The position numbers and the translations under genes are program-made. A stretch of DNA of 64,000 nt from Belnapia arida (GTDB lineage: Bacteria > Pseudomonadota > Alphaproteobacteria > Acetobacterales > Acetobacteraceae). Position 1 is the stretch's first letter. Each line of letters starts with the position of its first letter. The DNA lies in assembly GCF_016773205.1 (NCBI RefSeq), contig NZ_JAETWB010000004.1:229881-293880 (forward strand), in the 5' to 3' direction. The notes under the pieces were generated by a model. The model did not search any database. It was not told the origin of the DNA and saw only the letters and a list, made by a program, of their open reading frames with translations. Below, one piece after another: positions 7,462 through 16,291 of the stretch.

Positions 7462-9777
7462 ATGACCGCGCCCGGCGCCCCCGGCATTCGCCCGAGCTGG
7501 ACCAGCAGCGCGAAGGACATCGCAGGCACCGCCATCGGCGCCTCGCGCCTCTGGTTCACCCTCGGCTATGGCATCGTGAACGAGGTCTACCACCCGCGCG
7601 TCGACCTGCCGCAGATCCGCGACCTCGGCTTCATCGTCGCCGATGGCGAGGGCTTCTGGACCGAGGTGAAGCGCAACGCCGACTATACCCTCGCCACCGC
7701 CGGCCCCGGCATCCCGGCCGTGCAGGTGGTCCACCGGCATCCGCGCTTCGAACTGGCGCTGCGCATCGCGCCCGAGCGCGACCGCGACGTGCTGCTGATC
7801 GAAGCGGTGCTGACCGGCGATCCTGGCCTCCGTCTCTATGTCCTGCTCGCCCCGCATCTGGGCGGTACGGGCGAGGGGAACCACGCCTCCGTCTGCCGCG
7901 ACCGCGATCGCCTGCTGCTCTGCGCCGAGCAGGGCGGCCATGCCCTCGCCCTTGCCGCTGCGGAGCCGGCGACGCAGGGCGAGGCCTGGGCGCGCGCCAG
8001 TGCCGGCTTCGTCGGCACCAGCGACGGCTGGCAGGATTTCGCCGCGCATGACACCATGCGCTGGGAATATGCCGAGGCCGGCCCCGGCAATGTTGCCCTG
8101 CTCGGCGAGCTGCGCGGCACTTCCGCCGTGCTCGCCCTCGGCTTCGCCAGCGAGCGGGAGGCAGCCTCGACTCTCGCCCTCTCCGCGCTGCTGCAACCCT
8201 TCGACGCCGCCTGGCACCGCCATGTCGAGGCCTGGGAGGCCTGGCAGGCCGCCAATGTCGATCCCGGCACCTGCCAGGACGAATTCCGCGAGGCGGCGCA
8301 TGTCTCGGCGATGGTGCTGCGGGTGCACCAGGACAAGACCTTCCTCGGCGCCATGGTGGCGAGCCTCAGCATTCCCTGGGGCAGCAGCACGGACGATCCC
8401 GGCGGCTACCACCTCGTCTGGCCGCGCGACCTGGTCGAGAGCGCCGGCGCGCTGCTTGCCCTCGGCGGGTGGGAAGAAGCGCGAAACATCCTCCGCTACC
8501 TCATCGCCACCCAGCGCGGCGATGGCCGCTGGTCGCAGAACCAGTGGCTGGGCGGCAAGGCGCACTGGACCGGCATCCAGCTCGACGAGGCGGCCTTCCC
8601 CGTCCTGCTCGCCTCGGCCCTGGCCGAGGCGGATGCGTTGGGCGGCATCCAGCCCGGCGGGATGGTGCGGAAGGCGCTGCGCTTCATCGCCCTGCTCGGC
8701 CCCGCCACCGACCAGGACCGCTGGGAGGAGACGCCGGGCGTCAACACCTTCACCCTCGCCGCCTCCATCGCCGCCCTGGTCTGCGGCGCGGAGATGCTCG
8801 ACACCAGTGAACGGCGCGACCTGCTGCTGCTGGCCGATGACTGGAACAGCCGCATCGAGGATTGGTGCCTCGGTGCCGATCCTGCGCTCGTCGCGGAGCA
8901 CGGCATCCCCGCCTATTACGTCCGCGCCGCCTCGCCCGCCGTCTTCGCCGACCGCGCCGGCATCCGCGACCGCGTGCCGGTGCGCAACCATGACGGCGAA
9001 TGCCTGGTGCCAGCCGACACGCTCATCAGCACCGATCCGCTGCAACTCGTCCGCTTCGGCCTGCGCCGCGCGGATGACCCGCCAATCGCCGGCACCATCC
9101 GCCTGATCGACGCCCTGCTCCGCGTCGAGACACCCTCCGGCCCGGGCTGGTACCGCTACAATGGCGACGGCTATGGCGAGCATGATGACGGCCGCCCGTT
9201 CGACGGCACCGGCCGCGGCCGCCCCTGGCCACTGCTGACCGGCGAGCGTGGCCATTACGAGCTGGCCGCGGGGCGGGAGGCCGAAGCCCGCGCGCTGCTG
9301 CGGGCGATGACGCGGATGGGCAGCCGCCTCGGCCTGCTGCCCGAGCAGGTCTGGGAGGCGGAGGCGATCCCCGAGCATTTCCTCTTCCCCGGCCGCCCCT
9401 CCGGCTCCGCCATGCCGCTGGTCTGGGCGCATGCCGAATTCATGAAGCTGGCGGCCAGCCTCCGCCTCGGCCGCCCGATCGACCGGCCGGAGCCGGTCTG
9501 GCTCCGCTATGGCGGCCGGCGGCCGAGCGCGCCGCGGGCGCATTGGAGCCGGCGCATGCCGGTCGGCTGGATTCGCGCCGGCCAGGGCTTCCGCCTGCTG
9601 CTGGACGCCCCTGCGCTGGTCCGCTGGCAGGGCGGCGAGACGCGGACAGCCGAGGGCGCGCTCGGCCTGCACCGCGCCGACCTGCCGACCGATACGCTGG
9701 CGCCGGGCGAGCGCTTCACCTTCGCCATCGAAGGCGAGCCGGAGTGCGAGATCCGCATCGTGCCTGCCGAGGAGTGA
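7462..9777 (+). CDS. GH15 glucoamylase/glucodextranase-type glycoside hydrolase
   Basis: An inverting hydrolase expected to release beta-glucose from alpha-glucans or related alpha-glucosides (for example trehalose, which some bacterial GH15 enzymes cleave). The 771-aa protein has a beta-sandwich N-domain (about 1-270) and an (alpha/alpha)6 barrel. Barrel markers include GGYHLVWPRDLVES, RWEETPGVNTF (a Glu near 422 as general acid) and GLLPEQVWE (Glu near 627 as general base). There is no signal peptide, so it acts in the cytosol, unlike classical secreted glucoamylases. It is followed by zwf, a HAD phosphatase, pgl and rpiA, which ties its product to oxidative pentose-phosphate metabolism once a kinase acts. 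Confidence 0.88.
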   Translation: MTAPGAPGIRPSWTSSAKDIAGTAIGASRLWFTLGYGIVNEVYHPRVDLPQIRDLGFIVADGEGFWTEVKRNADYTLATAGPGIPAVQVVHRHPRFELALRIAPERDRDVLLIEAVLTGDPGLRLYVLLAPHLGGTGEGNHASVCRDRDRLLLCAEQGGHALALAAAEPATQGEAWARASAGFVGTSDGWQDFAAHDTMRWEYAEAGPGNVALLGELRGTSAVLALGFASEREAASTLALSALLQPFDAAWHRHVEAWEAWQAANVDPGTCQDEFREAAHVSAMVLRVHQDKTFLGAMVASLSIPWGSSTDDPGGYHLVWPRDLVESAGALLALGGWEEARNILRYLIATQRGDGRWSQNQWLGGKAHWTGIQLDEAAFPVLLASALAEADALGGIQPGGMVRKALRFIALLGPATDQDRWEETPGVNTFTLAASIAALVCGAEMLDTSERRDLLLLADDWNSRIEDWCLGADPALVAEHGIPAYYVRAASPAVFADRAGIRDRVPVRNHDGECLVPADTLISTDPLQLVRFGLRRADDPPIAGTIRLIDALLRVETPSGPGWYRYNGDGYGEHDDGRPFDGTGRGRPWPLLTGERGHYELAAGREAEARALLRAMTRMGSRLGLLPEQVWEAEAIPEHFLFPGRPSGSAMPLVWAHAEFMKLAASLRLGRPIDRPEPVWLRYGGRRPSAPRAHWSRRMPVGWIRAGQGFRLLLDAPALVRWQGGETRTAEGALGLHRADLPTDTLAPGERFTFAIEGEPECEIRIVPAEE

Positions 9778-9877
9778 CCGTTACGCTTCTCGACGCATCC
9801 TTGCCGCGCGGCACCGGCCGCTTCCCAATCCGCTGCCGCTTCTCTACCTGGCGCGCGTGACAGAGGGCTCTCGACGC

Positions 9878-11425
9878 ATGGACATGGACCCCCGCCTTTG
9901 CCCCGACCCGGCCGTGCTGGCCCGCGCCGCGCCGGCCCCGGCCTCCACCCTGGTGATCTTCGGGGCCAATGGCGATCTCACCAAGCGCCTGTTGACGCCC
10001 TCGCTCTACAACCTCACCGGCGCCGGCCTGCTGGCGGATGGTTTCCACGTCATCGGCCTCGACCACAACGAGCGCAGCGACGAGGCCTACCGCGACCAGC
10101 TCACCGAGGCGATGCAGTCCTTCGTCGCGGACAAGGGCGGCGAGTTCTCGGCCGACGGGATCGACCAGCGCGCCTGGGGCTGGGTGCGCGAGCGCCTCTC
10201 CTACCTCACCGGCGAGTTCGAGGAGGCCGCGACCTATGAGCGCCTTGCAGCCCGGCTGGAGGACATCCGCCGGAGCGCCGGCCACGGCAATTGCGTGTTC
10301 TACCTCGCCACCGCGCCGCGCTTCTTCGGCACCATCGTCGAACGCCTGGCCGCAGCCGGGCTGATGCGCCAGGAGGGCGACGATTTCCGCCGCGTCGTGG
10401 TGGAGAAGCCCTTCGGCACCGACCTCGCCTCCGCCCAGGCGCTGAACGCCAGGATCCTCGGCCTGGTGGAGGAGAGCCAGGTCTTCCGCATCGACCACTT
10501 CCTCGGCAAGGAGACGGTGCAGAACATCCTGGCGCTGCGCTTCGCCAACGGCATCTTCGAGCCGCTCTGGCGCCGCGACCATATCGACCATGTGCAGATC
10601 ACCGCCGCCGAGACTGTCGGCGTCGAGCAGCGCGGCCGCTTCTACGAGGCGACCGGCGCGCTGCGGGACATGGTGCCGAACCACATGATGCAGCTCCTGG
10701 CGATGACGGCGATGGAGCCGCCCAACAGCTTCGACGCCGATGCGGTGCGCGCCGAGAAGGCCAAGGTAGTGCAGGCCATCCGCCCGCTCGGGGCGGCGGA
10801 GCTGGCCCGCGACGTGGTGCGCGGCCAGTACACGGCCGGCACGTCGAAGGGCCAGCCGGTGACCGGCTATCGCAATGAGCCGAACGTCGCCCCCGACAGC
10901 GGCACCGAGACCTACATCGCGATGAAGCTGGCGATCGACAACTGGCGCTGGGCCGGCGTGCCCTTCTACATCCGCACCGGCAAGCGGATGACGCTGCGCC
11001 GCACGGAGATCGCCATCCAGTTCAAGCAGGCACCCTTCGCCATGTTCCGCGACACGCCGGTCGAGCGGCTGACGCCCAATTTCATGGTGATCCACATCCA
11101 GCCGAGCGAGGGCATCTCGCTGCATCTCAGCGCCAAGGAGCCGGGGCCGACGCTCAAGCTCTCCGGCGTGCAGATGGACTTCCGCTATGCCGACTGGTTC
11201 AAGGCCGGGCCGAGCACGGGCTACGAGACGCTGCTCTACGACGTGCTCGTCGGCGACGCGACGCTGTTTCAGCGTGCCGACAATGTGGAGGCCGGCTGGT
11301 GCGCGGTGCAGCCCATCCTGGATGCTCCGGTGGCGATCGAGCCCTACGCCGCCGGCAGCGAGGGCCCGGACGCGGCCGATGCGCTGCTCGCGCGCGATGG
11401 CCGCCACTGGCTGAAGCTCGCATGA
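9878..11425 (+). CDS. zwf: Glucose-6-phosphate 1-dehydrogenase
   Basis: Oxidises glucose-6-phosphate to 6-phosphogluconolactone with NAD(P)+ (EC 1.1.1.49). The 515-aa length is normal. The cofactor motif GANGDLTKR is at residues 29-37, and the substrate/catalytic motif RIDHFLGKE is at about 204-212 with its catalytic His. The ATG at 9878 was chosen over a much longer frame because homology begins there and AGAGGG lies about 10 nt upstream. The stop overlaps the next start (ATGA). It lies 100 bp after the GH15 gene in the same direction, with pgl two genes downstream. Confidence 0.95.
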   Translation: MDMDPRLCPDPAVLARAAPAPASTLVIFGANGDLTKRLLTPSLYNLTGAGLLADGFHVIGLDHNERSDEAYRDQLTEAMQSFVADKGGEFSADGIDQRAWGWVRERLSYLTGEFEEAATYERLAARLEDIRRSAGHGNCVFYLATAPRFFGTIVERLAAAGLMRQEGDDFRRVVVEKPFGTDLASAQALNARILGLVEESQVFRIDHFLGKETVQNILALRFANGIFEPLWRRDHIDHVQITAAETVGVEQRGRFYEATGALRDMVPNHMMQLLAMTAMEPPNSFDADAVRAEKAKVVQAIRPLGAAELARDVVRGQYTAGTSKGQPVTGYRNEPNVAPDSGTETYIAMKLAIDNWRWAGVPFYIRTGKRMTLRRTEIAIQFKQAPFAMFRDTPVERLTPNFMVIHIQPSEGISLHLSAKEPGPTLKLSGVQMDFRYADWFKAGPSTGYETLLYDVLVGDATLFQRADNVEAGWCAVQPILDAPVAIEPYAAGSEGPDAADALLARDGRHWLKLA

Positions 11426-12252
11426 CGGCGCCCGTGCGGCTGCTCGTCTCCGATGTCGACGGCACGCTGGTGACGACCGACAAGCGCCTCACGCCGGCGA
11501 CGACCGAGGCCGCCGCCCGGCTGCGCGAGGCCGGGGTGATGCTCGCCCTGGTCAGCAGCCGCCCGCCGCGCGGCATCGCCCCGCTCGCCGCGCAGCTCGG
11601 GCTGGAGACACCGGTCGCCGGCTTCAACGGCGGCGTCATCCTCGACCGCGAGGGCCGTAGCCTCGCCGAGCGCCCGGTGCCGGAGGTGGCGGCCCGCGCC
11701 GCGCTCGCCGCCTTCGCCGCGCGCGGCATCGACGCATGGGTCTTCGCCGATGGCGAATGGCTGCTGCAGAACCCGGACGGCCACTACGTCCCGCTCGAGC
11801 AGCGCACCATCGGCTTCGCCCCGCGCCGGGTGGACAGCTTCGATCCCGTCATCGCCCGCGCCGGCAAGCTGGTCGGCGCCTCGGCCGATGCCGCGCTGCT
11901 CGCCGAATGCGAGGCAAGCCTCCAGGCCCAGCTCGGCGCGCAGGCCAGCATCCACCGCTCCCAGGCCTATTACCTCGACGTGACGCACCCGGAGGCCGAC
12001 AAGGGCCATGCGCTCCTGGCGCTCGCCCGGCTCTGCGGCGTCACGCCTGCCGAGACGGCCTGCATCGGCGACATGACGAACGACCTGCCCATGTTCGGCG
12101 TTGCCGGGTTTGCCATCGCCATGGGCAATGCCCCGCCCGCGGTGCAGGCCCGCGCCGCGGCGGTCACGCTGGCCAATGACGCGGATGGCTTCGCCGCCGC
12201 GGTGCGCGACATCATCCTCCCCCGGGCGGGAGGCGACAGGAGGCCGGCATGA
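11422..12252 (+). CDS. Cof-type HAD-family phosphatase
   Basis: A 276-aa haloacid-dehalogenase-like hydrolase, subclass IIB. Motif I is DVDGTLV with the nucleophilic and acid/base aspartates, motif II is SSRPP, and motif IV is GDMTNDLPMF with the Mg-binding acidic residues. The central block is the C2B cap domain. Enzymes of this group dephosphorylate sugar phosphates or flavin mononucleotide. Its position inside the zwf-pgl-rpiA run, with four-base overlaps at both ends, suggests a sugar-phosphate substrate, possibly relieving phosphosugar build-up, but the substrate cannot be read from sequence. Confidence 0.85.
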   Translation: MTAPVRLLVSDVDGTLVTTDKRLTPATTEAAARLREAGVMLALVSSRPPRGIAPLAAQLGLETPVAGFNGGVILDREGRSLAERPVPEVAARAALAAFAARGIDAWVFADGEWLLQNPDGHYVPLEQRTIGFAPRRVDSFDPVIARAGKLVGASADAALLAECEASLQAQLGAQASIHRSQAYYLDVTHPEADKGHALLALARLCGVTPAETACIGDMTNDLPMFGVAGFAIAMGNAPPAVQARAAAVTLANDADGFAAAVRDIILPRAGGDRRPA

Positions 12253-12953
12253 TGCATCGCATGGAGGTGGCGGCGGATGCCGAGGCGCTGGCCGAGCAGG
12301 CAGCCGCCTGGGTGCTGGAGCATGTCATGGCGCGGGAGGGCGCCGTCTCCATCGGCCTCTCCGGCGGCTCCACCCCGAAGCGGCTCTATGAGCGGCTGGC
12401 CTCGCCGGAATGGCGCGACCGGGTGCCCTGGGCGCGCATCCATCTCTTCTGGGGCGATGAGCGCTTCGTGGCGCCTGAACACCCGGACAGCAACCAGGGC
12501 ATGGTGCGGCAGGCAATGCTCGGCCAGGTGCCGATCCCGCCCCGCAACATCCACCCCATCCCCACCGACGGCACTCCGGAATCCGCCGCCGCCCGCTACG
12601 AGGCGGAGCTGCGCCGCTTCGCCGAGACCCGGCCGGGCGAGCCGCTCTTCGACATCCAGCTCCTCGGCCTCGGGCCGGACGGGCATACCGCCTCGCTCTT
12701 CCCCGGCAACCCGGCTCTGTTGGAGCGCGGGGCCTGGGTACTCGCCGTCATCGGCGCCAAGCCGGAGCCGCGGATCACCCTGACCTATCCGGCGCTGAAC
12801 AGCAGCCGCGCCTCCGCCTTCCTCGTCGCCGGCGCGGAGAAGCGCGAGATCCTCGCCCGCCTCCGCGCCGGCGACCGGGCGCTGCCCGCGGCCGGGCTCG
12901 GCCCTGCCGGCCCGGTCACCATCTTCGCAGACCGGGACGCGGCCGGCGCGTGA
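12249..12953 (+). CDS. pgl: 6-phosphogluconolactonase
   Basis: Hydrolyses 6-phosphogluconolactone to 6-phosphogluconate (EC 3.1.1.31), the step after zwf. The 234-aa protein is of the DevB/SOL type with the phosphate-binding SGGSTPKRLY, the WGDERFV motif and the signature GLGPDGHTASLFPG, which holds the catalytic His. It starts within the stop of the HAD gene (ATGA), and its own stop overlaps the rpiA GTG start. Its place between zwf and rpiA makes the annotation secure. Confidence 0.93.
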   Translation: MMHRMEVAADAEALAEQAAAWVLEHVMAREGAVSIGLSGGSTPKRLYERLASPEWRDRVPWARIHLFWGDERFVAPEHPDSNQGMVRQAMLGQVPIPPRNIHPIPTDGTPESAAARYEAELRRFAETRPGEPLFDIQLLGLGPDGHTASLFPGNPALLERGAWVLAVIGAKPEPRITLTYPALNSSRASAFLVAGAEKREILARLRAGDRALPAAGLGPAGPVTIFADRDAAGA

Positions 12954-13636
12954 GCGGCCAGGACCGGCAGAAGCGCCAGGCCGCCGAAGCCGCCGCGGCG
13001 CTGGTCGAGCCCGGCATGCTGATCGGCCTCGGCTCCGGCTCCACCGCCGCGCTGGTGGTGGAGGCGCTGGCCGCGCGCCAGGCGGCCGGCCTCCGCATCG
13101 CCGGCGGCGTCCCGACCTCCGAGGGCACCGCCACGCTCGCCCGCCGCCTCGGCCTGCCGCTGGCCGAGCTGGACGAGCGGCCGCTCGACCTCGCCATCGA
13201 CGGGGCGGACGAGGTGGAAGAGGGCAGCTTCGCCCTGCTGAAAGGCCGCGGGGGCGCCCTCCTGCGCGAGAAGATGGTTGCCACCGCCGCCCGCCGCCTG
13301 CTGATCGTCATCGACGAGGGGAAGCTGGTCCCTCGCCTCGGCCGCGGCGTCCTGCCGGTGGAGCTGGTCGATTTCGGCCAGCGCGCCACCCTCGCCCGGC
13401 TCGCGGCGCTTGGCCTGACCCCGACCCTGCGCCAGGGGAAGGACGGCCGGCCCTTCCGCAGCGATGGCGGCCACCTGATCGCCGATTGCGCGACCGGCCC
13501 CATCGCCGACGCCGCCGCCCTCGACCGCGCCCTGCACGCCATCCCCGGCGTGGTCGAGACCGGCCTCTTCCTCGGCCTCGCGCCGCAGCTCCTGGTCGGC
13601 ACCGCGGATGGCCGGGTCCTGACCCTCGACAGCTGA
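12950..13636 (+). CDS. rpiA: Ribose-5-phosphate isomerase A
   Basis: Interconverts ribose-5-phosphate and ribulose-5-phosphate (EC 5.3.1.6). The 228-aa product carries the RpiA signatures GLGSGSTAA (phosphate loop), PTSEGT, DGADEVEEG (catalytic Asp) and KGRGGALLREKM (catalytic Glu/Lys). The start is GTG at 12950, overlapping the pgl TGA by GTGA. It is the last gene of the five-gene glucan/pentose-phosphate unit. No 6-phosphogluconate dehydrogenase (gnd) is in the window, so the link from 6-phosphogluconate to ribulose-5-phosphate must be encoded elsewhere. Confidence 0.93.
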   Translation: MSGQDRQKRQAAEAAAALVEPGMLIGLGSGSTAALVVEALAARQAAGLRIAGGVPTSEGTATLARRLGLPLAELDERPLDLAIDGADEVEEGSFALLKGRGGALLREKMVATAARRLLIVIDEGKLVPRLGRGVLPVELVDFGQRATLARLAALGLTPTLRQGKDGRPFRSDGGHLIADCATGPIADAAALDRALHAIPGVVETGLFLGLAPQLLVGTADGRVLTLDS

Positions 13637-13701
13637 GGCTGGCGGCCCGCGCCGCGCTGCCCCTACACTCCCTGCAACGATAAGGTTGGGGAGGGCCGGG
13701 T

Positions 13702-14673
13702 ATGGCGCGGATCACGCGGCGTGCGGGGTTGGGGTTGGCAGCGGCGGCACTCGCCGCGCCCGCTCTCGGGCAACAGCAATGGCCGCCAGGGCCGATCCGC
13801 TTCATCGGCATCTTCCCGCCAGGCGGGGGTACCGACATCCTCTCCCGCCTCTGGTGCCAGAAGATGTCGGAGATCACCGGCGAGCAGTTCATCGTCGAGA
13901 ACCGCAGCGGCTCGGCCGGCAATATAGGCACCGAGGCCATCGCCCGCAGTGCGCCGGATGGTCGTACCATCGGCCTCGGCAGCGTCGCGCCGCTGGCGAT
14001 CGGCCCGACCCTCTACCGGCGACTGCCCTTCGACCCGACCAGGGACTTCACCTATATCGGCGGGCTCTGGCAGTTGCCGAACCTGCTCGTCGTCAACCCG
14101 GAGGTGCCGGCGCGCACGGTGCCGGAGCTGATCGCCCTGGTGAAGGCCAACCCGGGCAGATACACCTACGCTTCCTCCGGCTCCGGCACGACGGTGCATC
14201 TCTCGGGCGCGATGTTTGCGGCGCAGGCCGGGCTGGAGCTGATCCACGTCCCCTATCGCGGCGGAGCGCCGGCGCATATCGACCTGATCGCCGGGCGCGT
14301 CCACATGATCTTCGACAACATCCCCCAGGCCCTGCAGGAGGCGAAGGAGGGGAAGGTGAGGGCGCTTGCCGTCACCGGCGCGAAGCGCAGCCCGCAGGCG
14401 CCCGACATCCCCGCCATGGCGGAATTCCTCCCCGGCTTCGAGATCACTTCCTGGGGCTCCGCCGTCGCCCCCGCCGGGCTGCCCACGTCGATGGTGCTGC
14501 GCATGGCCGCGCTGACCCGCCAGGCGCTGGAGAGCCGCGACCTCGCCGCCCGCTTCGAGGAGAACGGCGCGATGCCCTGGATCGCCGGGCCCGAGGAGCT
14601 GGCCGCCTTCCGCGCCGCCAACGAGGCTGCCTTCGCCCCCGTCATCCGCGCCGCCGGCGCCCGGGTGGATTGA
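13702..14673 (+). CDS. Bug/TctC-family periplasmic binding protein A
   Basis: A 323-aa periplasmic solute receptor of the Bug (TctC) family, which binds carboxylates and other small metabolites for tripartite tricarboxylate transporters. A signal peptide with a twin-Arg-like start (ITRRAGLGLAAAALAAPALG) leads the protein. The pocket motifs FPPGGGTDILSR and VENRSGSAGNIG follow, with APDGRTIGLG and HVPYRGGAP further on. It ends 5 nt before a close paralogue, and both share blocks such as GLWQLPNLL and FDNIP, so this is a tandem duplication. No TctA/TctB membrane genes are nearby. Ligand unknown. Confidence 0.9.
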   Translation: MARITRRAGLGLAAAALAAPALGQQQWPPGPIRFIGIFPPGGGTDILSRLWCQKMSEITGEQFIVENRSGSAGNIGTEAIARSAPDGRTIGLGSVAPLAIGPTLYRRLPFDPTRDFTYIGGLWQLPNLLVVNPEVPARTVPELIALVKANPGRYTYASSGSGTTVHLSGAMFAAQAGLELIHVPYRGGAPAHIDLIAGRVHMIFDNIPQALQEAKEGKVRALAVTGAKRSPQAPDIPAMAEFLPGFEITSWGSAVAPAGLPTSMVLRMAALTRQALESRDLAARFEENGAMPWIAGPEELAAFRAANEAAFAPVIRAAGARVD

Positions 14674-14678
14674 GCGCC

Positions 14679-15647
14679 ATGACCCTGTCCCGCCGTGCCA
14701 TCCTCGGCCTGCTCCCCGCCCTCGCGGCGCCGGCCCTCGCCCAGTCCGGCGACTGGCCGAACCGCACCGTTCGCTACATCAATCCCTACCCGCCGGGCGG
14801 GCCGACCGACACGCTCTCGCGCCTCTACTGCGCCCGGATGTCGGAGCTCACCGGTCAGCAATTCGTCGTCGAGAACCGCAGCGGCTCCGGCGGCAATGTC
14901 GGCGCCGATGCGATCGCCAAGTCGGCGCCGGACGGCTACACGATCGGCCTCGGCGGCGTCGCCTCGCACGCCATCGCGCCGACGCTCTACCGCAGCCTGC
15001 CCTTCGACCCTGAGCGGGACTTCACCCTGGTCGCCGGCCTTTGGCAGCTGCCGAACCTGCTGGCGGTGCATCTCGGCGTCGCGGCGCGGAGCGTGCCGGA
15101 GCTGATCGCCCTGTTGAAGGCGGCGCCTGGCGAGTACAGCTTCGGCTCGGCGGGCTCGGGGACCACGCTCCACCTGGCGGGCGAGATGTTCAAGCAGCTT
15201 GCCGGCGTCGAGATGGTGCACGTTCCCTACCGCGGCAGCGCGCCGGCGCAGCTCGACCTCGTCGCCGGCCGCATCTCGATGATGTTCGACAACATCCCGG
15301 GCACGCTCTCCCTCTCCCGCCAGGGCCAGGTGCGGCCGCTTGCCGTCACCTCGCTGAACCGCAGCGCGGTGGCGCCGGAGATCCCTGCGATCAGCGAATA
15401 CCTCCCTGGCTTCGACGTCGTCTCCTGGACCTGCGTCTGCGGCCCGGCCGGCCTGCCGCCCGCCGTGGTGCAGCGCATGTCGACGCTCACCAAGCAGGCG
15501 CTGGAGAGCCCGGCCGTGATCCGCGCCTATCAGGAGCTGGGCGCCAGCCCCTGGTGGACCGGCATCGAGGAGATCGCCACCTATCGCACGGCGCAGAAGG
15601 AGCGGCTGGCGCCCTTGGTCCGCGCCTCCGGGGCCAGGGTGGATTAG
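14679..15647 (+). CDS. Bug/TctC-family periplasmic binding protein B (tandem paralogue)
   Basis: A 322-aa receptor of the same family as the preceding gene and clearly its duplicate: both have SRL-C-MSE, EQF/QQFVVENRSGS, the LYRSLPFDP/LYRRLPFDP block, GLWQLPNLL and end in GARVD. A signal peptide (RRAILGLLPALAAPALAQ) directs it to the periplasm. The ATG at 14679 sits 5 nt after the stop of the first copy. Differences cluster in the C-terminal half (SWTCVCGPAGLPP against SWGSAVAPAGLPT), which may mean a changed ligand. As with the other Bug genes here, no cognate permease genes are adjacent. Confidence 0.9.
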   Translation: MTLSRRAILGLLPALAAPALAQSGDWPNRTVRYINPYPPGGPTDTLSRLYCARMSELTGQQFVVENRSGSGGNVGADAIAKSAPDGYTIGLGGVASHAIAPTLYRSLPFDPERDFTLVAGLWQLPNLLAVHLGVAARSVPELIALLKAAPGEYSFGSAGSGTTLHLAGEMFKQLAGVEMVHVPYRGSAPAQLDLVAGRISMMFDNIPGTLSLSRQGQVRPLAVTSLNRSAVAPEIPAISEYLPGFDVVSWTCVCGPAGLPPAVVQRMSTLTKQALESPAVIRAYQELGASPWWTGIEEIATYRTAQKERLAPLVRASGARVD

Positions 15648-15694
15648 CCAGGGCGGGCGGTGCATGATCCGCCCCCGACAGCAAGGATCATCGC

Positions 15695-16027
15695 ATGACC
15701 GACCAGAAGCTCGGCACCGGCGCCACCGCCACGGCCGGCCACACCGTCGAGGTGCACTACACCGGCTGGCTCTTCGACGCCTCCCAGCCGGAGAACAAGG
15801 GCCGGAAATTCGACAGCTCGCGCGACCGGGGCGAGCCCTTCCGCTTTGAGCTCGGCGCTGGCCACGTCATCGCCGGCTGGGACCAGGGCGTCGAGGGCAT
15901 GAAGGTCGGCGGCCAGCGGACCCTCACCATCCCGCCGGAACTGGGCTACGGCGCCCGCGGTGCCGGCGGCGTCATCCCGCCGAACGCGACCCTGGTCTTC
16001 GACGTGGAACTGCTCGGGGTGGGCTGA
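15695..16027 (+). CDS. FKBP-type peptidyl-prolyl cis-trans isomerase
   Basis: A single-domain 110-aa FKBP that accelerates proline isomerisation during protein folding (EC 5.2.1.8). Core residues are all present: [56 protein letters not shown] and [23 protein letters not shown]. There is no signal peptide, so it is cytosolic. It stands alone between the Bug pair and tRNA-Thr. Confidence 0.93.
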   Translation: MTDQKLGTGATATAGHTVEVHYTGWLFDASQPENKGRKFDSSRDRGEPFRFELGAGHVIAGWDQGVEGMKVGGQRTLTIPPELGYGARGAGGVIPPNATLVFDVELLGVG

Positions 16028-16034
16028 CCACCGC

Positions 16035-16060
16035 GCCGCCGTCTGGTAAACAGCGGCGGT
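16035..16060 (+). terminator. Weak GC hairpin between the FKBP gene and the tRNA
   Basis: CCGCCG (16036-16041) pairs with CGGCGG (16054-16059), with G-T pairs at each end, around a 10-nt loop. It starts 8 nt after the FKBP stop. No T-run follows, so termination activity is uncertain. Confidence 0.3.
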
Positions 16061-16061
16061 G

Positions 16062-16136
16062 GCCGGGTTAGCACAGGGGTAGTGCAGCTGATTTGTAATC
16101 AGAAGGTCGGGGGTTCAAATCCCTCACCCGGCACCA
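16062..16136 (+). tRNA. tRNA-Thr (anticodon TGT)
   Basis: The cloverleaf folds completely: acceptor GCCGGGT/ACCCGGC, D-stem GCAC/GTGC, and anticodon arm with loop TTTGTAA giving anticodon TGT, read as Thr (ACA/ACN codons). The T-arm is GGGGG-TTCAAAT-CCCTC. The discriminator base is A, and CCA is encoded (16134-16136). The outermost anticodon-stem pair is a G-A mismatch. No integrase or duplicated 3' end is seen nearby, so there is no sign that it has been used as an attachment site. Confidence 0.95.
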
Positions 16137-16291
16137 GCAAACTTGAAAGGTCGATGCTGGCCTGCATGGCTGCGGATGCCGAGCATTGGCAGTCCGTTGG
16201 TGTCGCGGACAGGGCCGGCTGGGCAGGTTCCCACCGCGTCGTGACCAAAAGGCACTACCCACGCTGAGATGCGCGGGAGCCGCTGCCGGGC

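Noticed and set aside
7450..9672. A 740-codon open frame opposite the GH15 gene
   Set aside because: Fully overlapped by a well-supported glycoside hydrolase on the other strand and of low-complexity composition.
16068..16262. A 64-codon open frame overlapping tRNA-Thr
   Set aside because: Its C-terminus (RDLNPRPSDYKSAAL) is the well-known translation artefact of a tRNA read on the opposite strand.
16062..16291. tRNA-Thr as an attachment site for a genomic island
   Set aside because: No integrase, no repeat of the tRNA 3' end and no change in gene style downstream.
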